Origin: Thiothrix eikelboomii
GTDB lineage: Bacteria > Pseudomonadota > Gammaproteobacteria > Thiotrichales > Thiotrichaceae
DNA: 64,000 bases
Direction: 5' to 3'
NCBI RefSeq assembly: GCF_900167255.1
Contig: NZ_FUYB01000003.1
Coordinates: forward strand, 186,001-250,000
Each line of letters begins with the position of its first letter. Within the stretch, counting starts at the first letter, position 1. Made by a program: the position numbers and the translations under genes. A model generated the notes under the pieces. The model did not search any database and was not told the origin of the DNA. It worked only from the letters and a program-made list of their open reading frames with translations. This document shows, piece after piece, positions 9,322 through 20,456 of the stretch.

Positions 9322-11697
9322 ATGACACAAGAACTCGTCACTATTGAAATTAATGATCAGCCCTATACCGTGCCTAAAGGTCGCCTGCTCATTGAGATTG
9401 CGGATGAACATAACATCAAAATTCCGCGCTTTTGCTATCACAAAAAACTATCGGTCGCTGCCAATTGTCGGATGTGCTTAGTCGACATGGCAAAATCGTT
9501 TAAACCAGTGCCTGCTTGTGCCACTTTTGTTGAAGCTGGCATGAAGTTCTGGACAAACTCAGAAAAAACTCAGCAAGCACAACAAGCGATGATGAGCTTT
9601 TTACTGATTAATCACCCTTTAGATTGCCCCATTTGTGATCAAGGGGGCGAATGTGAGCTACAAGATGTTTCCGTTACTTACGGTCAGCGGCATTCGAACT
9701 ATCAAGGTATTAAACGAGTCGTTATTGATAAAAATATCGGTCCTTTAATTGCGACCGAGATGACACGCTGTATTCAATGTACTCGCTGTGTCCGTTTTGG
9801 AACAGAAATTGCGGGCATGAGTGAACTCGTCAGTCTGTTTCGGGGGGATCGCCTCGAAATCGGCACTTATATTGAAAAATCGCTGCAATCCGAATTATCC
9901 GGCAATATGATCGACCTTTGTCCTGTCGGAGCTTTAACCGCTAAACCCTCCCGATATAAAGCGCGGGCTTGGGAAATGCAAGCACATCCCTCTATTGCAC
10001 CGCATGATGCAGTAGGTTCTAACCTTGAGTTACATCTCTTTCGTAAAGCAGTCTTGCGCTGTGTACCGCGTGAAAATGATAGCATTAATGAAACTTGGCT
10101 CTCAGATCGTGATCGGTTCAGTTACCAAGGCATCGATAGCCCAGAGCGTTTGCGTCAACCCTTGCTCAGACGCCAAGGACAATTAGTCGCAGTCACTTGG
10201 CAAGAAGCTTTACAAGCAGCTGCCTCAATTTTGCAACAAGCCGATCGCTCCAAAGTAGCGGCCTTAGCCAATCCGAATTCTACTTTAGAAGAATTGTATT
10301 TATTCCAAGGCTTAATGCGTGGTTTAAATATTCACAATATTGACCATCGTTTACGGCAAATTGATTTTTCTGATCAAACACTCGCCCCACTCAGCCCAAA
10401 TTTGGGTGTCAGCATTGCCGAGTTAGAGCAACAACAGGCCGTATTATTGATCGGCTCTAATCCACGCCATGAGCAAGTGCTCTTAAATCATCGCTTGCGT
10501 AAAGCAGCCTTGCAAGGAGCGAAAATTACCGCGATTAATCCACGGGGTTTTGAATTTAACTACCCCATTGCACAGCTCTTTGTTGCCCCTTCAGCTCTAG
10601 TTAAGCGCTTAGCCAGCTTAGCCAAAGCTAGCTTAGTCGCCAATCAATCCGCTATCCCCTTTGCATTAGTAGAACTCCTCCAGAGCATCGACAGCACCGA
10701 AGCTGATCAAACTCTAGTAGCCGAGTTGCAAGCCGCTACTCATAAATTAATTCTGCTCGGCAATTTAGCGGTACAACATCCGGCTTATGCCAGCTTACGC
10801 GCTTTAGCCACGGTGATCGCTACCGAAACAGGAGCACGTCTAGGTTATTTACCCGAAACTGCGAATACAGTTGGTGCTTGGCTAGCCGGTGTCCTACCCC
10901 ATCGTTTATCAGCTGGGCGTGCAGTAACACCAGCAGGTCTAGCGGTAACTGCCATGTTGCAAAACCCTGAAACGGTCGTTTTACTCAATGCAGAAACCGC
11001 TGATTTTGCTAACCCCGCCCAAGTCTCACAAGCTTTAGCTCAGGCACACAATCTGATTGTAATTGGTGCCTTTGCTGATCAGCCCCTACTAGATCATGCC
11101 ACTGTGATCTTACCCGGCTCTGTCTTCGCAGAAACCTCCGGCACTTATTGCAATGCTGAAGGCCAGTGGCAATCCTTCCAAGGCGCAATTGAACCCATCG
11201 CACAGGCGCGGCCTACTTGGAAAATCTTGCGAGTCTTAGGCAATGCCAGTGGTTTACCTGCATTTACTTGGCTCAGCAGCGAAGAGGTAGCACTGGCATT
11301 AACCGCTGAATTGGATGCAGCAATGGGGAACTACCCTAGTTATACCTTAAATGACTTACCGACTTTACAGGCTCTCCAACTAGCAAGCGCTACCGAAGCT
11401 GAGTTTGAGCGCGTGACTACCGTCAAATTATACCGTGAAGATGGCTTAGTCCGACGTGCAACCGCCTTACAAGCTAGGGTAGAAGACACCGTGGTAGAAC
11501 TGAATCCAGTTGATGCGGCTAATTTAGCGCTGCAGGCGGGTGAGCATGTACAAATTAGCCAAGGTGAGCTGAGCCTTCAACTACCGGTACGCATCTCCAA
11601 TGACCTTGCCCCCGGTACAGTCGGCTTAGCTGCCGGAGATGAAGCCACGGCGGTCTTTAGCAGTGTCGGCCTAGTCCGAATCAGCAAACGGGTCTAG
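9322..11697 (+). CDS. nuoG: NADH-quinone oxidoreductase subunit G
   Basis: Largest peripheral subunit, carrying several iron-sulfur clusters. The N-terminal 2Fe-2S ferredoxin region has [21 protein letters not shown]; the His-Cys motif is [18 protein letters not shown]; the 4Fe-4S motif is [13 protein letters not shown], with CPVGAL downstream. The C-terminal 500 residues form the molybdopterin-oxidoreductase-like domain, inactive in this family. 791 residues. The gene ends 8 bases before nuoH. Confidence 0.96.
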   Translation: MTQELVTIEINDQPYTVPKGRLLIEIADEHNIKIPRFCYHKKLSVAANCRMCLVDMAKSFKPVPACATFVEAGMKFWTNSEKTQQAQQAMMSFLLINHPLDCPICDQGGECELQDVSVTYGQRHSNYQGIKRVVIDKNIGPLIATEMTRCIQCTRCVRFGTEIAGMSELVSLFRGDRLEIGTYIEKSLQSELSGNMIDLCPVGALTAKPSRYKARAWEMQAHPSIAPHDAVGSNLELHLFRKAVLRCVPRENDSINETWLSDRDRFSYQGIDSPERLRQPLLRRQGQLVAVTWQEALQAAASILQQADRSKVAALANPNSTLEELYLFQGLMRGLNIHNIDHRLRQIDFSDQTLAPLSPNLGVSIAELEQQQAVLLIGSNPRHEQVLLNHRLRKAALQGAKITAINPRGFEFNYPIAQLFVAPSALVKRLASLAKASLVANQSAIPFALVELLQSIDSTEADQTLVAELQAATHKLILLGNLAVQHPAYASLRALATVIATETGARLGYLPETANTVGAWLAGVLPHRLSAGRAVTPAGLAVTAMLQNPETVVLLNAETADFANPAQVSQALAQAHNLIVIGAFADQPLLDHATVILPGSVFAETSGTYCNAEGQWQSFQGAIEPIAQARPTWKILRVLGNASGLPAFTWLSSEEVALALTAELDAAMGNYPSYTLNDLPTLQALQLASATEAEFERVTTVKLYREDGLVRRATALQARVEDTVVELNPVDAANLALQAGEHVQISQGELSLQLPVRISNDLAPGTVGLAAGDEATAVFSSVGLVRISKRV

Positions 11698-11705
11698 GGG
11701 AAAAG

Positions 11706-12773
11706 ATGGAAGCACTAACCCAGTTTTTAACTAGTTTTCTCCCAGACGATTGGGTTACTTTGATTATGATTTTATTAAAAATTGTACTCATTGTGATACC
11801 AGTCATTTTATTCGCCGCTTATACCACCTATGCTGAGCGAAAAATCATTGGCTTTATGCAGGTACGCTTAGGACCAAATCGGGTCGGGCCTTTAGGTTTA
11901 TTACAACCGATTGCCGATACCTGCAAATTAATTTTTAAAGAAGTTGTTATCCCTACCCACTCTAATCGCTTCTTATTTTTAATCGCTCCTTTATTAGCAA
12001 TGGCACCTGCCTTGACCGCTTGGGCAGTGATTCCGTTTAGTGAGAATATGATATTAGCCAATATCAATGCAGGGCTATTATTCTTATTGGCGCTTAGCTC
12101 CTTAGGTGTCTATGGTATTATTATCGCAGGCTGAGCTTCTAATTCTAAATATGCTCAATTAAGTGCCATGCGTGTTGGTGCACAAATGATCTCCTATGAA
12201 ATAGCAATGGGCTTTGCATTAGTCGGTGTTTTAATGGCAGCCGGCAGTTTAAATATGAATGATATTGTAAAAGCACAATCTGGCAATATTTTTAATTGGT
12301 TTGTCTGGCCTTTATTTGGTTTATTTTGGGTGTATTTTATTGCAGGTATTGCTGAAACTAATCGAGCACCTTTTGATGTTGCTGAAGGTGAATCTGAGAT
12401 TGTGGCAGGTTTCCATGTAGAGTACTCTGGCATGGCGATGGCGATTTTTTTCATCGCAGAATATGCCAATATGATTTTAATTTCGGCTTTGACTGCCACT
12501 ATGTTTTTAGGAGGTTGGTTATCACCTTTCCAAGGTTTAAATTTTTTAATCGAGCTGCCAGTACTTGGTTTGTTTTTTGGTAATGGCTTACATTGGTTAA
12601 TCCTCAAGTCTTTTTTATTTTTATTTATGTTCCTCTGGTTTCTAGCTACTTTTCCTCGTTATCGTTATGATCAAATTATGCGTTTGGGTTGGAAAATTTT
12701 AATTCCTGTCACTTTAGTATGGATCTTTGCAGAAGGTATTGCCATTACAATTGGCTGGCAACCTTGGTTATAG
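11706..12773 (+). pseudogene. nuoH: NADH-quinone oxidoreductase subunit H, interrupted by an in-frame TGA
   Basis: Membrane subunit that lines the quinone channel. The reading frame opens at 11706 and continues in the same frame to 12773 (355 codons), except for one TGA at 12132-12134 (codon 143). The surrounding translation is VYGIIIAG[17 protein letters not shown], where NuoH proteins have GWASNSKYA, so the TGA replaces TGG (Trp) by a single base. Upstream are [20 protein letters not shown]; downstream are [28 protein letters not shown] and the C-terminal helices, all intact. No frameshift is present. Either this is a point nonsense mutation, a base-call error, or a readthrough site. The second half has an internal ATG at 12168 but no good ribosome binding site. 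Confidence 0.93.
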
Positions 12774-12802
12774 CCTAACGGCAAAATGAAAGAGGAGAGG
12801 CA

Positions 12803-13294
12803 ATGCGTATTAACTTTAAATATTATCTAAAAGCCTTCAGCTTTTATGAATTAACTCAAGGTTTAAAAGTTACCAATAAATATTTGTATAGCCGTAAAAT
12901 CACGGTGCAATACCCCGAACAAAAAACGCCCTTATCACCACGCTTTCGAGGCCATCATGCCCTACGCCGTTATCCTAACGGTGAGGAGCGTTGTATTGCT
13001 TGCAAGCTCTGTGAAGCAGTTTGCCCTGCCTTAGCGATTACCATTGACTCAGAAGAACAAGCTGACGGTACTCGCCGTACCACCCGTTATGAAATTGATT
13101 TATTTAAATGCATTTATTGTGGGTTTTGTGAAGAAGCCTGCCCAGTCGATGCCATTGTGGAAACTAAGCTTTTTGAATATCACTTTGAGCAAAGTGGTGA
13201 AAATATCTTAACCAAAGATAAGCTATTAGCTATTGGTGATCAATATGAGGCCGAGATCGCTCAAATGAAAGCCGCCGATGCCCCCTATCGCTAA
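12803..13294 (+). CDS. nuoI: NADH-quinone oxidoreductase subunit I
   Basis: Ferredoxin-like subunit with two [4Fe-4S] clusters (N6a, N6b) linking NuoG to NuoB. Both motifs are intact: [13 protein letters not shown] (about residues 62-74) and [16 protein letters not shown] (about residues 101-116). 163 residues. GAGGAGAGG sits directly upstream of the ATG. It follows the interrupted nuoH by 29 bases and remains in operon orientation. Confidence 0.97.
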   Translation: MRINFKYYLKAFSFYELTQGLKVTNKYLYSRKITVQYPEQKTPLSPRFRGHHALRRYPNGEERCIACKLCEAVCPALAITIDSEEQADGTRRTTRYEIDLFKCIYCGFCEEACPVDAIVETKLFEYHFEQSGENILTKDKLLAIGDQYEAEIAQMKAADAPYR

Positions 13295-13306
13295 GAGGTA
13301 AGTAAT

Positions 13307-13891
13307 ATGTTTCAGCAGCTAGTTTTTTACTTATTTACTGGAGTATTAATTATATCTGCGATAGGAGTAGTAACCGTGCGCAATCCTATTTATGCAGCCC
13401 TATGCTTAATTTTAGCTTTTTTCAGTAGTTCGGCTATTTGGTTACTCAGCGGAGCTGAATTCTTAGGCATTGTATTAGTATTGGTTTATGTTGGCGCGGT
13501 GATGGTGCTATTCCTATTTGTGATTATGCTGCTAGATTTAAACTTAGATCTACTGAAAGAGGGATTTATTCGCTATCTGCCGATTGGCTTAGGAGCGGCT
13601 TTCATTGTCACCCTAGAAATGATTCTTGTATTGAATATGCCTGCTTTTAAAATTTCCCAACCTCTAGCTAGCTTACCGGCAAATAATACCGAAGCTTTAG
13701 GTAAAATTTTATATACTGACTATGCCTATCCATTTGAAATCGCAGCCGTTATTTTGTTGCTCGCTATCGTTGCCGCTATTGTTTTAACGTTACGACGCCG
13801 CACTGATACAAAACTACAAAATATCTCTGAGCAAATACAAGTAAGCCGCCATGATCGGTTACGACTGATTAAAATGCAGGCTGAGAAATAA
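13307..13891 (+). CDS. nuoJ: NADH-quinone oxidoreductase subunit J
   Basis: Membrane-arm subunit with five predicted transmembrane helices. The conserved segment [54 protein letters not shown] contains the pi-bulge helix TM3 region of NuoJ. The C-terminus is a positively charged tail. 194 residues, ordinary for the family. nuoK follows after 2 bases. Confidence 0.96.
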   Translation: MFQQLVFYLFTGVLIISAIGVVTVRNPIYAALCLILAFFSSSAIWLLSGAEFLGIVLVLVYVGAVMVLFLFVIMLLDLNLDLLKEGFIRYLPIGLGAAFIVTLEMILVLNMPAFKISQPLASLPANNTEALGKILYTDYAYPFEIAAVILLLAIVAAIVLTLRRRTDTKLQNISEQIQVSRHDRLRLIKMQAEK

Positions 13892-13893
13892 GC

Positions 13894-14199
13894 ATGATTT
13901 CACTATCTAACTATCTCGTGATTGGGGCTTTATTATTTTCAATCAGCATAGCAGGTATGTTTTTAAATCGTAAAAACATCTTAATTTTATTAATGTGTAT
14001 TGAATTAATGTTGCTAGCAGTCAATATGAATTTTATTGCTTTTTCCTATTACTTAGGGGATTTAGCAGGTCAGGTGTTTGTCTTTTTTATTTTGACTGTC
14101 GCAGCCGCTGAAACAGCGATTGGCTTAGCCATTTTAGTTTTGGTCTTTCGTAACCGTCGCACGATTAATGTCCAAGACTTGGATAGTTTAAAGGGGTAA
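13894..14199 (+). CDS. nuoK: NADH-quinone oxidoreductase subunit K
   Basis: Three-helix membrane subunit, 101 residues, homologous to MrpC of Na+/H+ antiporters. The two buried acidic residues needed for proton translocation are seen in [13 protein letters not shown] and [13 protein letters not shown]. It sits between nuoJ and nuoL with gaps of 2-3 bases, which is the invariant complex I order. Confidence 0.97.
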   Translation: MISLSNYLVIGALLFSISIAGMFLNRKNILILLMCIELMLLAVNMNFIAFSYYLGDLAGQVFVFFILTVAAAETAIGLAILVLVFRNRRTINVQDLDSLKG

Positions 14200-14202
14200 T
14201 TA

Positions 14203-16209
14203 ATGGAGCTGATTTACCTATGCATTCCTCTTGCTCCTTTGTTGGGCGCTATTGCTGCTGGCTTATTTGGTAAACAATTAGGACGCACCAACTCACATCG
14301 GATCACAATTTTGGGTGTGAGTATTGCCTTGATTCTATCCATCTTAGTTGCCTTTGACACGATAGGTGAAGGTCATACTTATAATGGTGCGGTTTATACT
14401 TGGGCAGTGATCAAAGATTTCCGTTTTGAAATTGGCTTCTTAATTGACAATCTCAGTGCCATGATGATGCTAGTAGTGAGCTTCGTCTCATTAATGGTAC
14501 ATATTTACACTATTGGTTACCTACATGATGATTCGGGTTATCAACGCTTTTTTAGCTATATTTCACTCTTCACCTTCTCTATGTTAATGCTGGTCATGAG
14601 TAATAATTTCATGCAGCTCTTTTTTGGTTGGGAAGCAGTTGGTTTAGTATCTTATTTATTAATTGGCTTTTGGTTTAAGAAAGAAACTGCCATTTTTGCC
14701 AATATGAAAGCCTTTATTGTGAATCGTATTGGTGACTTTGGCTTTCTCTTGGGTATTGGTGGTATTTTAGCTTTTTGTGGCAGTTTAGATTATGCTGAAG
14801 TCTTTGCAAAAATTAATGAGCTTACAGGTCAAACCATTTCCATCTTACCCGGAATTAGTTGGCAAGCTTCAAGTTTTATTGCGCTGCTCTTATTCATAGG
14901 TGCAATGGGCAAATCAGCACAAATACCTTTGCATGTTTGGCTACCTGATTCAATGGAAGGCCCTACCCCTATTTCTGCCTTAATTCATGCAGCGACTATG
15001 GTAACGGCCGGGATTTTCATGGTGGCACGTATGTCACCTATTTTTGAACTCTCGGACACCGCCTTGAACTTTATTATGGTCATTGGTGCGACCACTGCCT
15101 TTTTGATGGGTTTACTTGGTATCGTACAAAACGATATTAAGCGCGTAGTCGCCTATTCTACTTTGTCACAATTAGGGTATATGACAGCTGCCTTAGGTGC
15201 ATCTGCTTACTCGGCCAGTGTCTTTCATTTAATGACTCATGCTTTTTTTAAGGCTTTATTATTTTTAGCAGCAGGCTCGGTGATTATAGCCATGCATCAT
15301 GAGCAAGATATTCGTAAAATGGGCGGCTTGAAAAAATACCTCCCTATCACTTACTGGGCCTGTTTAGTAGGATCATTAGCTTTAATTGGTTTCCCCGGCT
15401 TTGCAGGCTTCTTCTCTAAGGATCTGATTATTGAAGCAATCCAGCAATCACAATTAGGGGCAGCTCGCTATGCTTATCCTTTGGTTTTATTAGGTGTATT
15501 TGTTACGGCTTTCTATAGCTTCCGCATGTTCTTTTTAGTATTCCACGGTAAAGAGCGTTTTATCGCCTCAAGCGATAAACATGGTGGACAGCATACACTA
15601 CCACACGAATCACCTTGGACAATAACTTTACCTCTGATTTTATTGGTCATTCCTTCTATATTTGCGGGCTATCTGCTTGATCCTATGGTAGTTGGTGATT
15701 TTTTCCATGAGGCGATTTATGTGAATGATGCCGCACATAGTTTTGACCCTAATTTAAACAGCTCCTTATCACAGCATCTTGCCGTTCAAACGATTAGCGA
15801 GGAGTTTCATGGAGCATTTAATTTCATTCTACATGGAATAAGTCAATGGCCTTTCATTCTTGCCATGATGGGTTTAAGTTTAGCAGCTTATATTTATTTA
15901 TATAATGATTCGCTAGCGAAATGGGGATATAAAAAACTTCATTGGCTATATAATTTACTAGATCATAAATATTATGCTGATGACTTTAATCAAACAGTAT
16001 TTGCTAAAGGCTCAATTTATTTAGGTAAGGGATTATCAGTTTTCGGTGAGCGTATCCTGATTGATGGTTTCATGGTGAATGGCACGGCAAAAGCTGTTGC
16101 TTGGTCAGCAAGTGTTATGCGCCATTTACAAACCGGTTATCTCTACGACTATGCTTTTGTCATGTTTGGCGGGTTAGTTCTTGCACTGAGTTGGTTCTTA
16201 TTTTTTTAG
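14203..16209 (+). CDS. nuoL: NADH-quinone oxidoreductase subunit L
   Basis: Distal antiporter-like proton-pumping subunit, MrpA/D family, with the long C-terminal amphipathic lateral helix that spans the membrane arm. Conserved pieces include FFGWEAVGLVSYLLIGFW, IGAMGKSAQIPLHVWLPDSMEGPTPISALIHAATMVTAGIFMVAR and the QNDIKRVVAYSTLSQLGYM helix. The proton-path Glu (in GWEAVG) and Lys (in GKSAQ) are present. 668 residues, normal. Confidence 0.97.
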   Translation: MELIYLCIPLAPLLGAIAAGLFGKQLGRTNSHRITILGVSIALILSILVAFDTIGEGHTYNGAVYTWAVIKDFRFEIGFLIDNLSAMMMLVVSFVSLMVHIYTIGYLHDDSGYQRFFSYISLFTFSMLMLVMSNNFMQLFFGWEAVGLVSYLLIGFWFKKETAIFANMKAFIVNRIGDFGFLLGIGGILAFCGSLDYAEVFAKINELTGQTISILPGISWQASSFIALLLFIGAMGKSAQIPLHVWLPDSMEGPTPISALIHAATMVTAGIFMVARMSPIFELSDTALNFIMVIGATTAFLMGLLGIVQNDIKRVVAYSTLSQLGYMTAALGASAYSASVFHLMTHAFFKALLFLAAGSVIIAMHHEQDIRKMGGLKKYLPITYWACLVGSLALIGFPGFAGFFSKDLIIEAIQQSQLGAARYAYPLVLLGVFVTAFYSFRMFFLVFHGKERFIASSDKHGGQHTLPHESPWTITLPLILLVIPSIFAGYLLDPMVVGDFFHEAIYVNDAAHSFDPNLNSSLSQHLAVQTISEEFHGAFNFILHGISQWPFILAMMGLSLAAYIYLYNDSLAKWGYKKLHWLYNLLDHKYYADDFNQTVFAKGSIYLGKGLSVFGERILIDGFMVNGTAKAVAWSASVMRHLQTGYLYDYAFVMFGGLVLALSWFLFF

Positions 16210-16237
16210 CCCCTACTCTTTATAATTGGAAATATGC

Positions 16238-17761
16238 ATGTTTGATTTACCCATTTTAAGCTTATTAATCTGGCTACCGATTTTAGGAGGCTTAGGCGTT
16301 ATTCTATTCGGTCGACACCTAGACTCCCGATTATTTGCATTAGGCATTACTATTATTAGCTTTTTTATCAGCTTAATACTTTTAGTTCAGTTTAACTCTG
16401 CATCTGCAGAGATGCAATTCCAAGAAAAACTAACTTGGGTTAGCAGTTTTAATATTAACTATCATTTAGGTGTAGATGGCTTTTCTGTACCGTTAATTGT
16501 TTTAAATAGCTTGATAACTATTCTTGTAGTAATAGCAGCTTGGGAAGTAATTCACTATCGTATCACCCAATACTTGGCCGCTTTCTTGGTAATGGAAGGT
16601 ATTGTGAATGGTGTATTTATGGCTTTAGATGCTGTCTTATTTTATATCTTATTTGAAGCCATGTTAATCCCTTTATTCCTGATTATTGGAATCTGGGGTG
16701 GTAAACGGCGAGTTTATGCAACGCTAAAATTCTTCTTATATACTTTTTTTGGCTCAGTTTTTTTATTAATCAGCTTAATTTACCTGTATCAAGTCGGTGG
16801 TAGTTTTTCCATTACTGATATGCAAAAACTGCCTTTAGCTATTCTGCCACAAACCTTAATTTTTCTGAGCTTCTTATTAGCTTTTGGGGTAAAAATCCCG
16901 ATGTGGCCAGTCCATACTTGGTTGCCAGATGCACATGTAGAAGCCCCTACGGGTGGCTCAGTCATCTTGGCTGCAATTACCTTAAAAGTAGGCGCTTATG
17001 CCTTAATCCGTTTAGCTTTACCTATTGTACCGGATGCAGCAGCGAATCTCAGTAGTCTAGTTATTTTCCTATCATTAACTGCAGTGGTGTATATCGGTTT
17101 TGTTGCTTTAGTACAGCAAGATATGAAAAAACTGATCGCCTATTCCTCTATCGCTCATATGGGTTTTGTCACTCTTGGATTTTTTATTATCTATCAACTT
17201 AATAAAGATACAAGCACCGCTATACTAGCGATACAAGGTGGCATGGTACAAATGGTCTCACATGGGTTTATTTCTGCTGCCCTATTTTTATGTATTGGTA
17301 TTTTATATGATCGCATGCATACTCGTGACATTAATGCCTATGGCGGTGTAGCAAATAAGATGCCGCAATTCTCTGCATTCTTTGTATTATTTGCGATGGC
17401 TAACACAGGTTTGCCGGGTACTTCCGGTTTTGTCGGTGAGTTCTTTGTAATTTTAGCCAGCTTCAAAGCAAATGTTTGGCTAGCATTTTTAGCAGCAACT
17501 ACTTTAATTATTGGTGCAGCTTATACTTTATGGTTAGTCAAACGAGTGATTTTTGGTGAGATAAAGAATGCTGAAGTCGCTCAATTAACTGATATTAGCC
17601 AACGTGAGTTTGGCTTATTAACCATCCTAGCCGCTGCTGTTTTATTTTTTGGTCTATGGCCTGAGCCTGTAACTGATTTGATGGGTGCTTCGATTGAGCA
17701 TTTATTAACACAAGCCTTACAAACTAAATGTGGCGGCAAGATGCTAGGAGATTGCCTATAA
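16238..17761 (+). CDS. nuoM: NADH-quinone oxidoreductase subunit M
   Basis: Second antiporter-like pump subunit. The ATG at 16238 (MFDLPILSLLIWLPILGG) is chosen; a TTG four codons upstream is also open but less likely. Conserved segments are YILFEAMLIPLFLIIGIWGG, FGVKIPMWPVHTWLPDAHVEAPTGGSVILAAITLKVGAY and QQDMKKLIAYSSIAHMGFV, including the proton-path Glu in FEAM and Lys in GVKIP. 507 residues. The stop overlaps the nuoN ATG by one base. Confidence 0.96.
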   Translation: MFDLPILSLLIWLPILGGLGVILFGRHLDSRLFALGITIISFFISLILLVQFNSASAEMQFQEKLTWVSSFNINYHLGVDGFSVPLIVLNSLITILVVIAAWEVIHYRITQYLAAFLVMEGIVNGVFMALDAVLFYILFEAMLIPLFLIIGIWGGKRRVYATLKFFLYTFFGSVFLLISLIYLYQVGGSFSITDMQKLPLAILPQTLIFLSFLLAFGVKIPMWPVHTWLPDAHVEAPTGGSVILAAITLKVGAYALIRLALPIVPDAAANLSSLVIFLSLTAVVYIGFVALVQQDMKKLIAYSSIAHMGFVTLGFFIIYQLNKDTSTAILAIQGGMVQMVSHGFISAALFLCIGILYDRMHTRDINAYGGVANKMPQFSAFFVLFAMANTGLPGTSGFVGEFFVILASFKANVWLAFLAATTLIIGAAYTLWLVKRVIFGEIKNAEVAQLTDISQREFGLLTILAAAVLFFGLWPEPVTDLMGASIEHLLTQALQTKCGGKMLGDCL

Positions 17762-19206
17762 TGAATATCGCTATTGCTCTGCCAGAAATTTTTCTAACTA
17801 TAGCTATTTGCTTAAGTTTATTAATTGAGCCTTTTTTACCTACTGATAAGCGCCGACTGATCAGTTATTTATTAATACAAACTTGCTTAATTATAACCAC
17901 ACTTTTGGTGATTAATACTTTTCCCGCTGATAAAGCTTGGGGATTAAATAATTTATATGTACGTGATGATTTAGGTAGCTTATTAAAAATCAGTATTTTA
18001 TTAGTGACTATGCTTGCTTTTGTGTATGCACGGCAATATTTACAAGAAAAAGGCTTATGGAAAAATGAATTTTTTATCTTAATTTTATTTTCTGTTCTGG
18101 GCATGTTAGTGATCGCCTCTGCTAATCATTTACTATTGATCTACCTAGGTTTGGAATTGCTAGCTTTAGCCCTGTATGCCTTAGTTGCCTTTAGTCGTGA
18201 TGATAGTCGCGCTACGGAAGCTGCCATGAAGTATTTTGTTTTAGGTGCGATTGCTTCTGGTATGCTGTTATATGGCATTTCTATTTTATATGGTATTACT
18301 CGTGGTCAATTAGAATTAAGTGCAATTGCTAGTTATCTAAGTACTCAAGAGGTTTTAAATAATATCCCTTTATTATTTGCCTTAGTTTTTATTGTTGGCG
18401 GGATTGCTTTTAAATTTGGCACCGTGCCTTTTCACATGTGGGCACCCGATGTCTATCAAGGTGCACCGACAGCAGTGACATTATTCTTAGCAAGCGTACC
18501 CAAACTGGCCGCTTTCGCTATGTTAATGCGCGTCTTAGGTGAGTCCTTAGGTGCAGCCCAGTCTGGTTGGTCACAATTATTATTGGTGATGGGCTTACTA
18601 TCGGTTACGGTCGGTAATTTATTAGCAATTGCCCAGTTTAATTTAAAACGGATGTTTGCTTATTCTACGATTGCTCATATGGGGTTTGTCTTATTAGCTG
18701 CCATGACAGGTACTTTAGAAGGCTATAGTGCAGGTTTGTTCTATACGATTATTTATGCATTAACCTCTGTCGGTAGTTTCGCGATTTTAATTTTACTCAG
18801 TCATCAAGGCCTAGATGCGGAAACCCTAAATGATTTAAAAGGTTTAAATGAACGCCATCCTTGGTATGCTTTCCTCATGCTGTTATTATTATTCTCAATG
18901 GCAGGTATCCCACCGATGGTAGGCTTCTATGCTAAATTTTCTGTGATTCAAGCGATGTTAAACACTGGCTATTTATGGCCTGCCGTGTTTGTGGTTCTTA
19001 TGTCAGTGGTGGGGGAATTTTATTATTTACGGGCGATCAAAATGATGTATTTTGATCAACCTGAAAAACATCCCCCCCAGATTACTTATCCAATGGATTT
19101 TCAAATAGCTTTAACGGCAAATGGCTTATTAGTACTATTCTTAGGCTTATTGCCAACTGGCTTAATAGAGCTTTGTACTCAAGCTTTAGTTGCCTCCTTA
19201 CCCTAA
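17761..19206 (+). CDS. nuoN: NADH-quinone oxidoreductase subunit N
   Basis: Last gene of the operon; third antiporter-like pump subunit, next to NuoK. The start at 17761 (MNIAIALPEIFLTIAICLSLLIEP) overlaps the nuoM stop. Key helices: LLIYLGLELLALALYALVAF, IAFKFGTVPFHMWAPDVYQGAPTAVTLFLASVPKLAAF and FNLKRMFAYSTIAHMGFVLLA. 481 residues. The exporter gene on the opposite strand ends 26 bases downstream; no GC-rich terminator is visible in that short gap. Confidence 0.96.
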   Translation: MNIAIALPEIFLTIAICLSLLIEPFLPTDKRRLISYLLIQTCLIITTLLVINTFPADKAWGLNNLYVRDDLGSLLKISILLVTMLAFVYARQYLQEKGLWKNEFFILILFSVLGMLVIASANHLLLIYLGLELLALALYALVAFSRDDSRATEAAMKYFVLGAIASGMLLYGISILYGITRGQLELSAIASYLSTQEVLNNIPLLFALVFIVGGIAFKFGTVPFHMWAPDVYQGAPTAVTLFLASVPKLAAFAMLMRVLGESLGAAQSGWSQLLLVMGLLSVTVGNLLAIAQFNLKRMFAYSTIAHMGFVLLAAMTGTLEGYSAGLFYTIIYALTSVGSFAILILLSHQGLDAETLNDLKGLNERHPWYAFLMLLLLFSMAGIPPMVGFYAKFSVIQAMLNTGYLWPAVFVVLMSVVGEFYYLRAIKMMYFDQPEKHPPQITYPMDFQIALTANGLLVLFLGLLPTGLIELCTQALVASLP

Positions 19207-19232
19207 ACAGAATCGAATTAACTTAATTTAAC

Positions 19233-20456
19233 TTAATGTCGCCGCTTCGGAGGCAATACCATATTGGCAAACATGAGACCTGCCACAATCGCCATAAAAG
19301 CAAGCAAGACTTCTGCTCCACTCATAGTATTTGCAAGGATCGACTGCCCTGTGACAAAGTTATTCAAGCCAATATAAATTTTACTACCCGGCACTAGTAA
19401 AACAATCCCCGGCAATAAGACAATAGAAGTAGGTCGGTTTTTAAGAACTGAATAAGCATTGGCGTAAATACCAACAACAAAAGCCCCGATTAAACCTGCC
19501 AAGCTTGGCTCAAAAACTTGTGCACCTAAACTGGTACTTACATAAGCAATTAAACCCGCGAATAAACCCCAAGGTGCATCTCGCCAACTGATTTTAAAAA
19601 TAATCAATAAAGCCAGACTCAAACCCAAAACTGCTAAATAACTGACCCAAGTAATCTCTGCTGGCTGAATTACTACGGTTGGCACAGTCCACCAAATAGC
19701 CGCTAACGCTAAACCAAAAACTGCCCCGAAATAGAGCTTAAAAACCATCATACCTGCATCCATAATCCGTGCGGTACCGGATAAAACATGCCGTGCGGCT
19801 AGTTCCCGCAGGCCGATGGTCATAAATAACCCCGGAATATAAGCAATCACCCCAGCAAGAATCACCAGCGGGACATTAAACTGCCAACCTAAAGCCGCTA
19901 GGCCACTGCTCAAGAAGGCAATTAATAAGGCAGTCAGTGGTTCTAGCATTTCTTCCAATCGCGGCCAAACTCGAGTCAAAGCTACCAAACCATAAGCAAA
20001 GCAGCCTGCACAACCTGCCATGATTACTTCGGTCATATTCGCCCCACACACGACTGCAAAACTGGCTGACAGCACGCCCCAAGCCAGTAAAACCAATCCA
20101 CGTGGATAAGGATCCGGTAGATGTTTAATCGCTTCCAGTTGAGTACGGGCTTGTGGCAAGTCAAGCTGCTTGGCTAAGACCGCATCGACGAGTTTATGCG
20201 TATGGGCTAAACGATTCAGATCTAAGAGATTGGGTTGCAGACGCTCAAGATGCATGTATTCTTCATCGGAGTTTTTTTCCCGAAATAAAAAATGCATGGT
20301 GGTAGGTGTTACCAAAAACACCCCATCTAGGCCTAAGACTTCCGTCACTTCTTGCAAAAGCTTCTCTAGGCGATGCGAGGGTGCTCCATAGGCGTGTAAG
20401 CTAATGCCAAGTTCAATAATAAAGCGCCGTAGTTGGATTAATTCTGATGGCTGCAT
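19233..20456 (-). CDS. Threonine/serine exporter family membrane protein
   Basis: Inner-membrane protein of the ThrE (DUF1212 plus ThrE_2) family, proposed to export threonine and serine. The N-terminal cytosolic part (RRFIIELGISLHAYGAPSHRLEKLL, then the T-P-T-x-M motif in VTPTTMHFLF) is typical, followed by about ten hydrophobic segments from residue 115 to the end, including GVIAYIPGLFMTIGLRELAARHVLSGTARIMDAGM and PTSIVLLPGIVLLVPGSKIYIG. 407 residues, full length with both halves fused. It is convergent with the nuo operon and divergent from the FMN reductase gene. Confidence 0.88.
   Translation of the reverse strand: MQPSELIQLRRFIIELGISLHAYGAPSHRLEKLLQEVTEVLGLDGVFLVTPTTMHFLFREKNSDEEYMHLERLQPNLLDLNRLAHTHKLVDAVLAKQLDLPQARTQLEAIKHLPDPYPRGLVLLAWGVLSASFAVVCGANMTEVIMAGCAGCFAYGLVALTRVWPRLEEMLEPLTALLIAFLSSGLAALGWQFNVPLVILAGVIAYIPGLFMTIGLRELAARHVLSGTARIMDAGMMVFKLYFGAVFGLALAAIWWTVPTVVIQPAEITWVSYLAVLGLSLALLIIFKISWRDAPWGLFAGLIAYVSTSLGAQVFEPSLAGLIGAFVVGIYANAYSVLKNRPTSIVLLPGIVLLVPGSKIYIGLNNFVTGQSILANTMSGAEVLLAFMAIVAGLMFANMVLPPKRRH

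Noticed and set aside
12168-12773. Separate gene for the second half of nuoH
   Set aside because: It is the same reading frame as the first half and begins inside a conserved region; a single interrupted nuoH explains it better.
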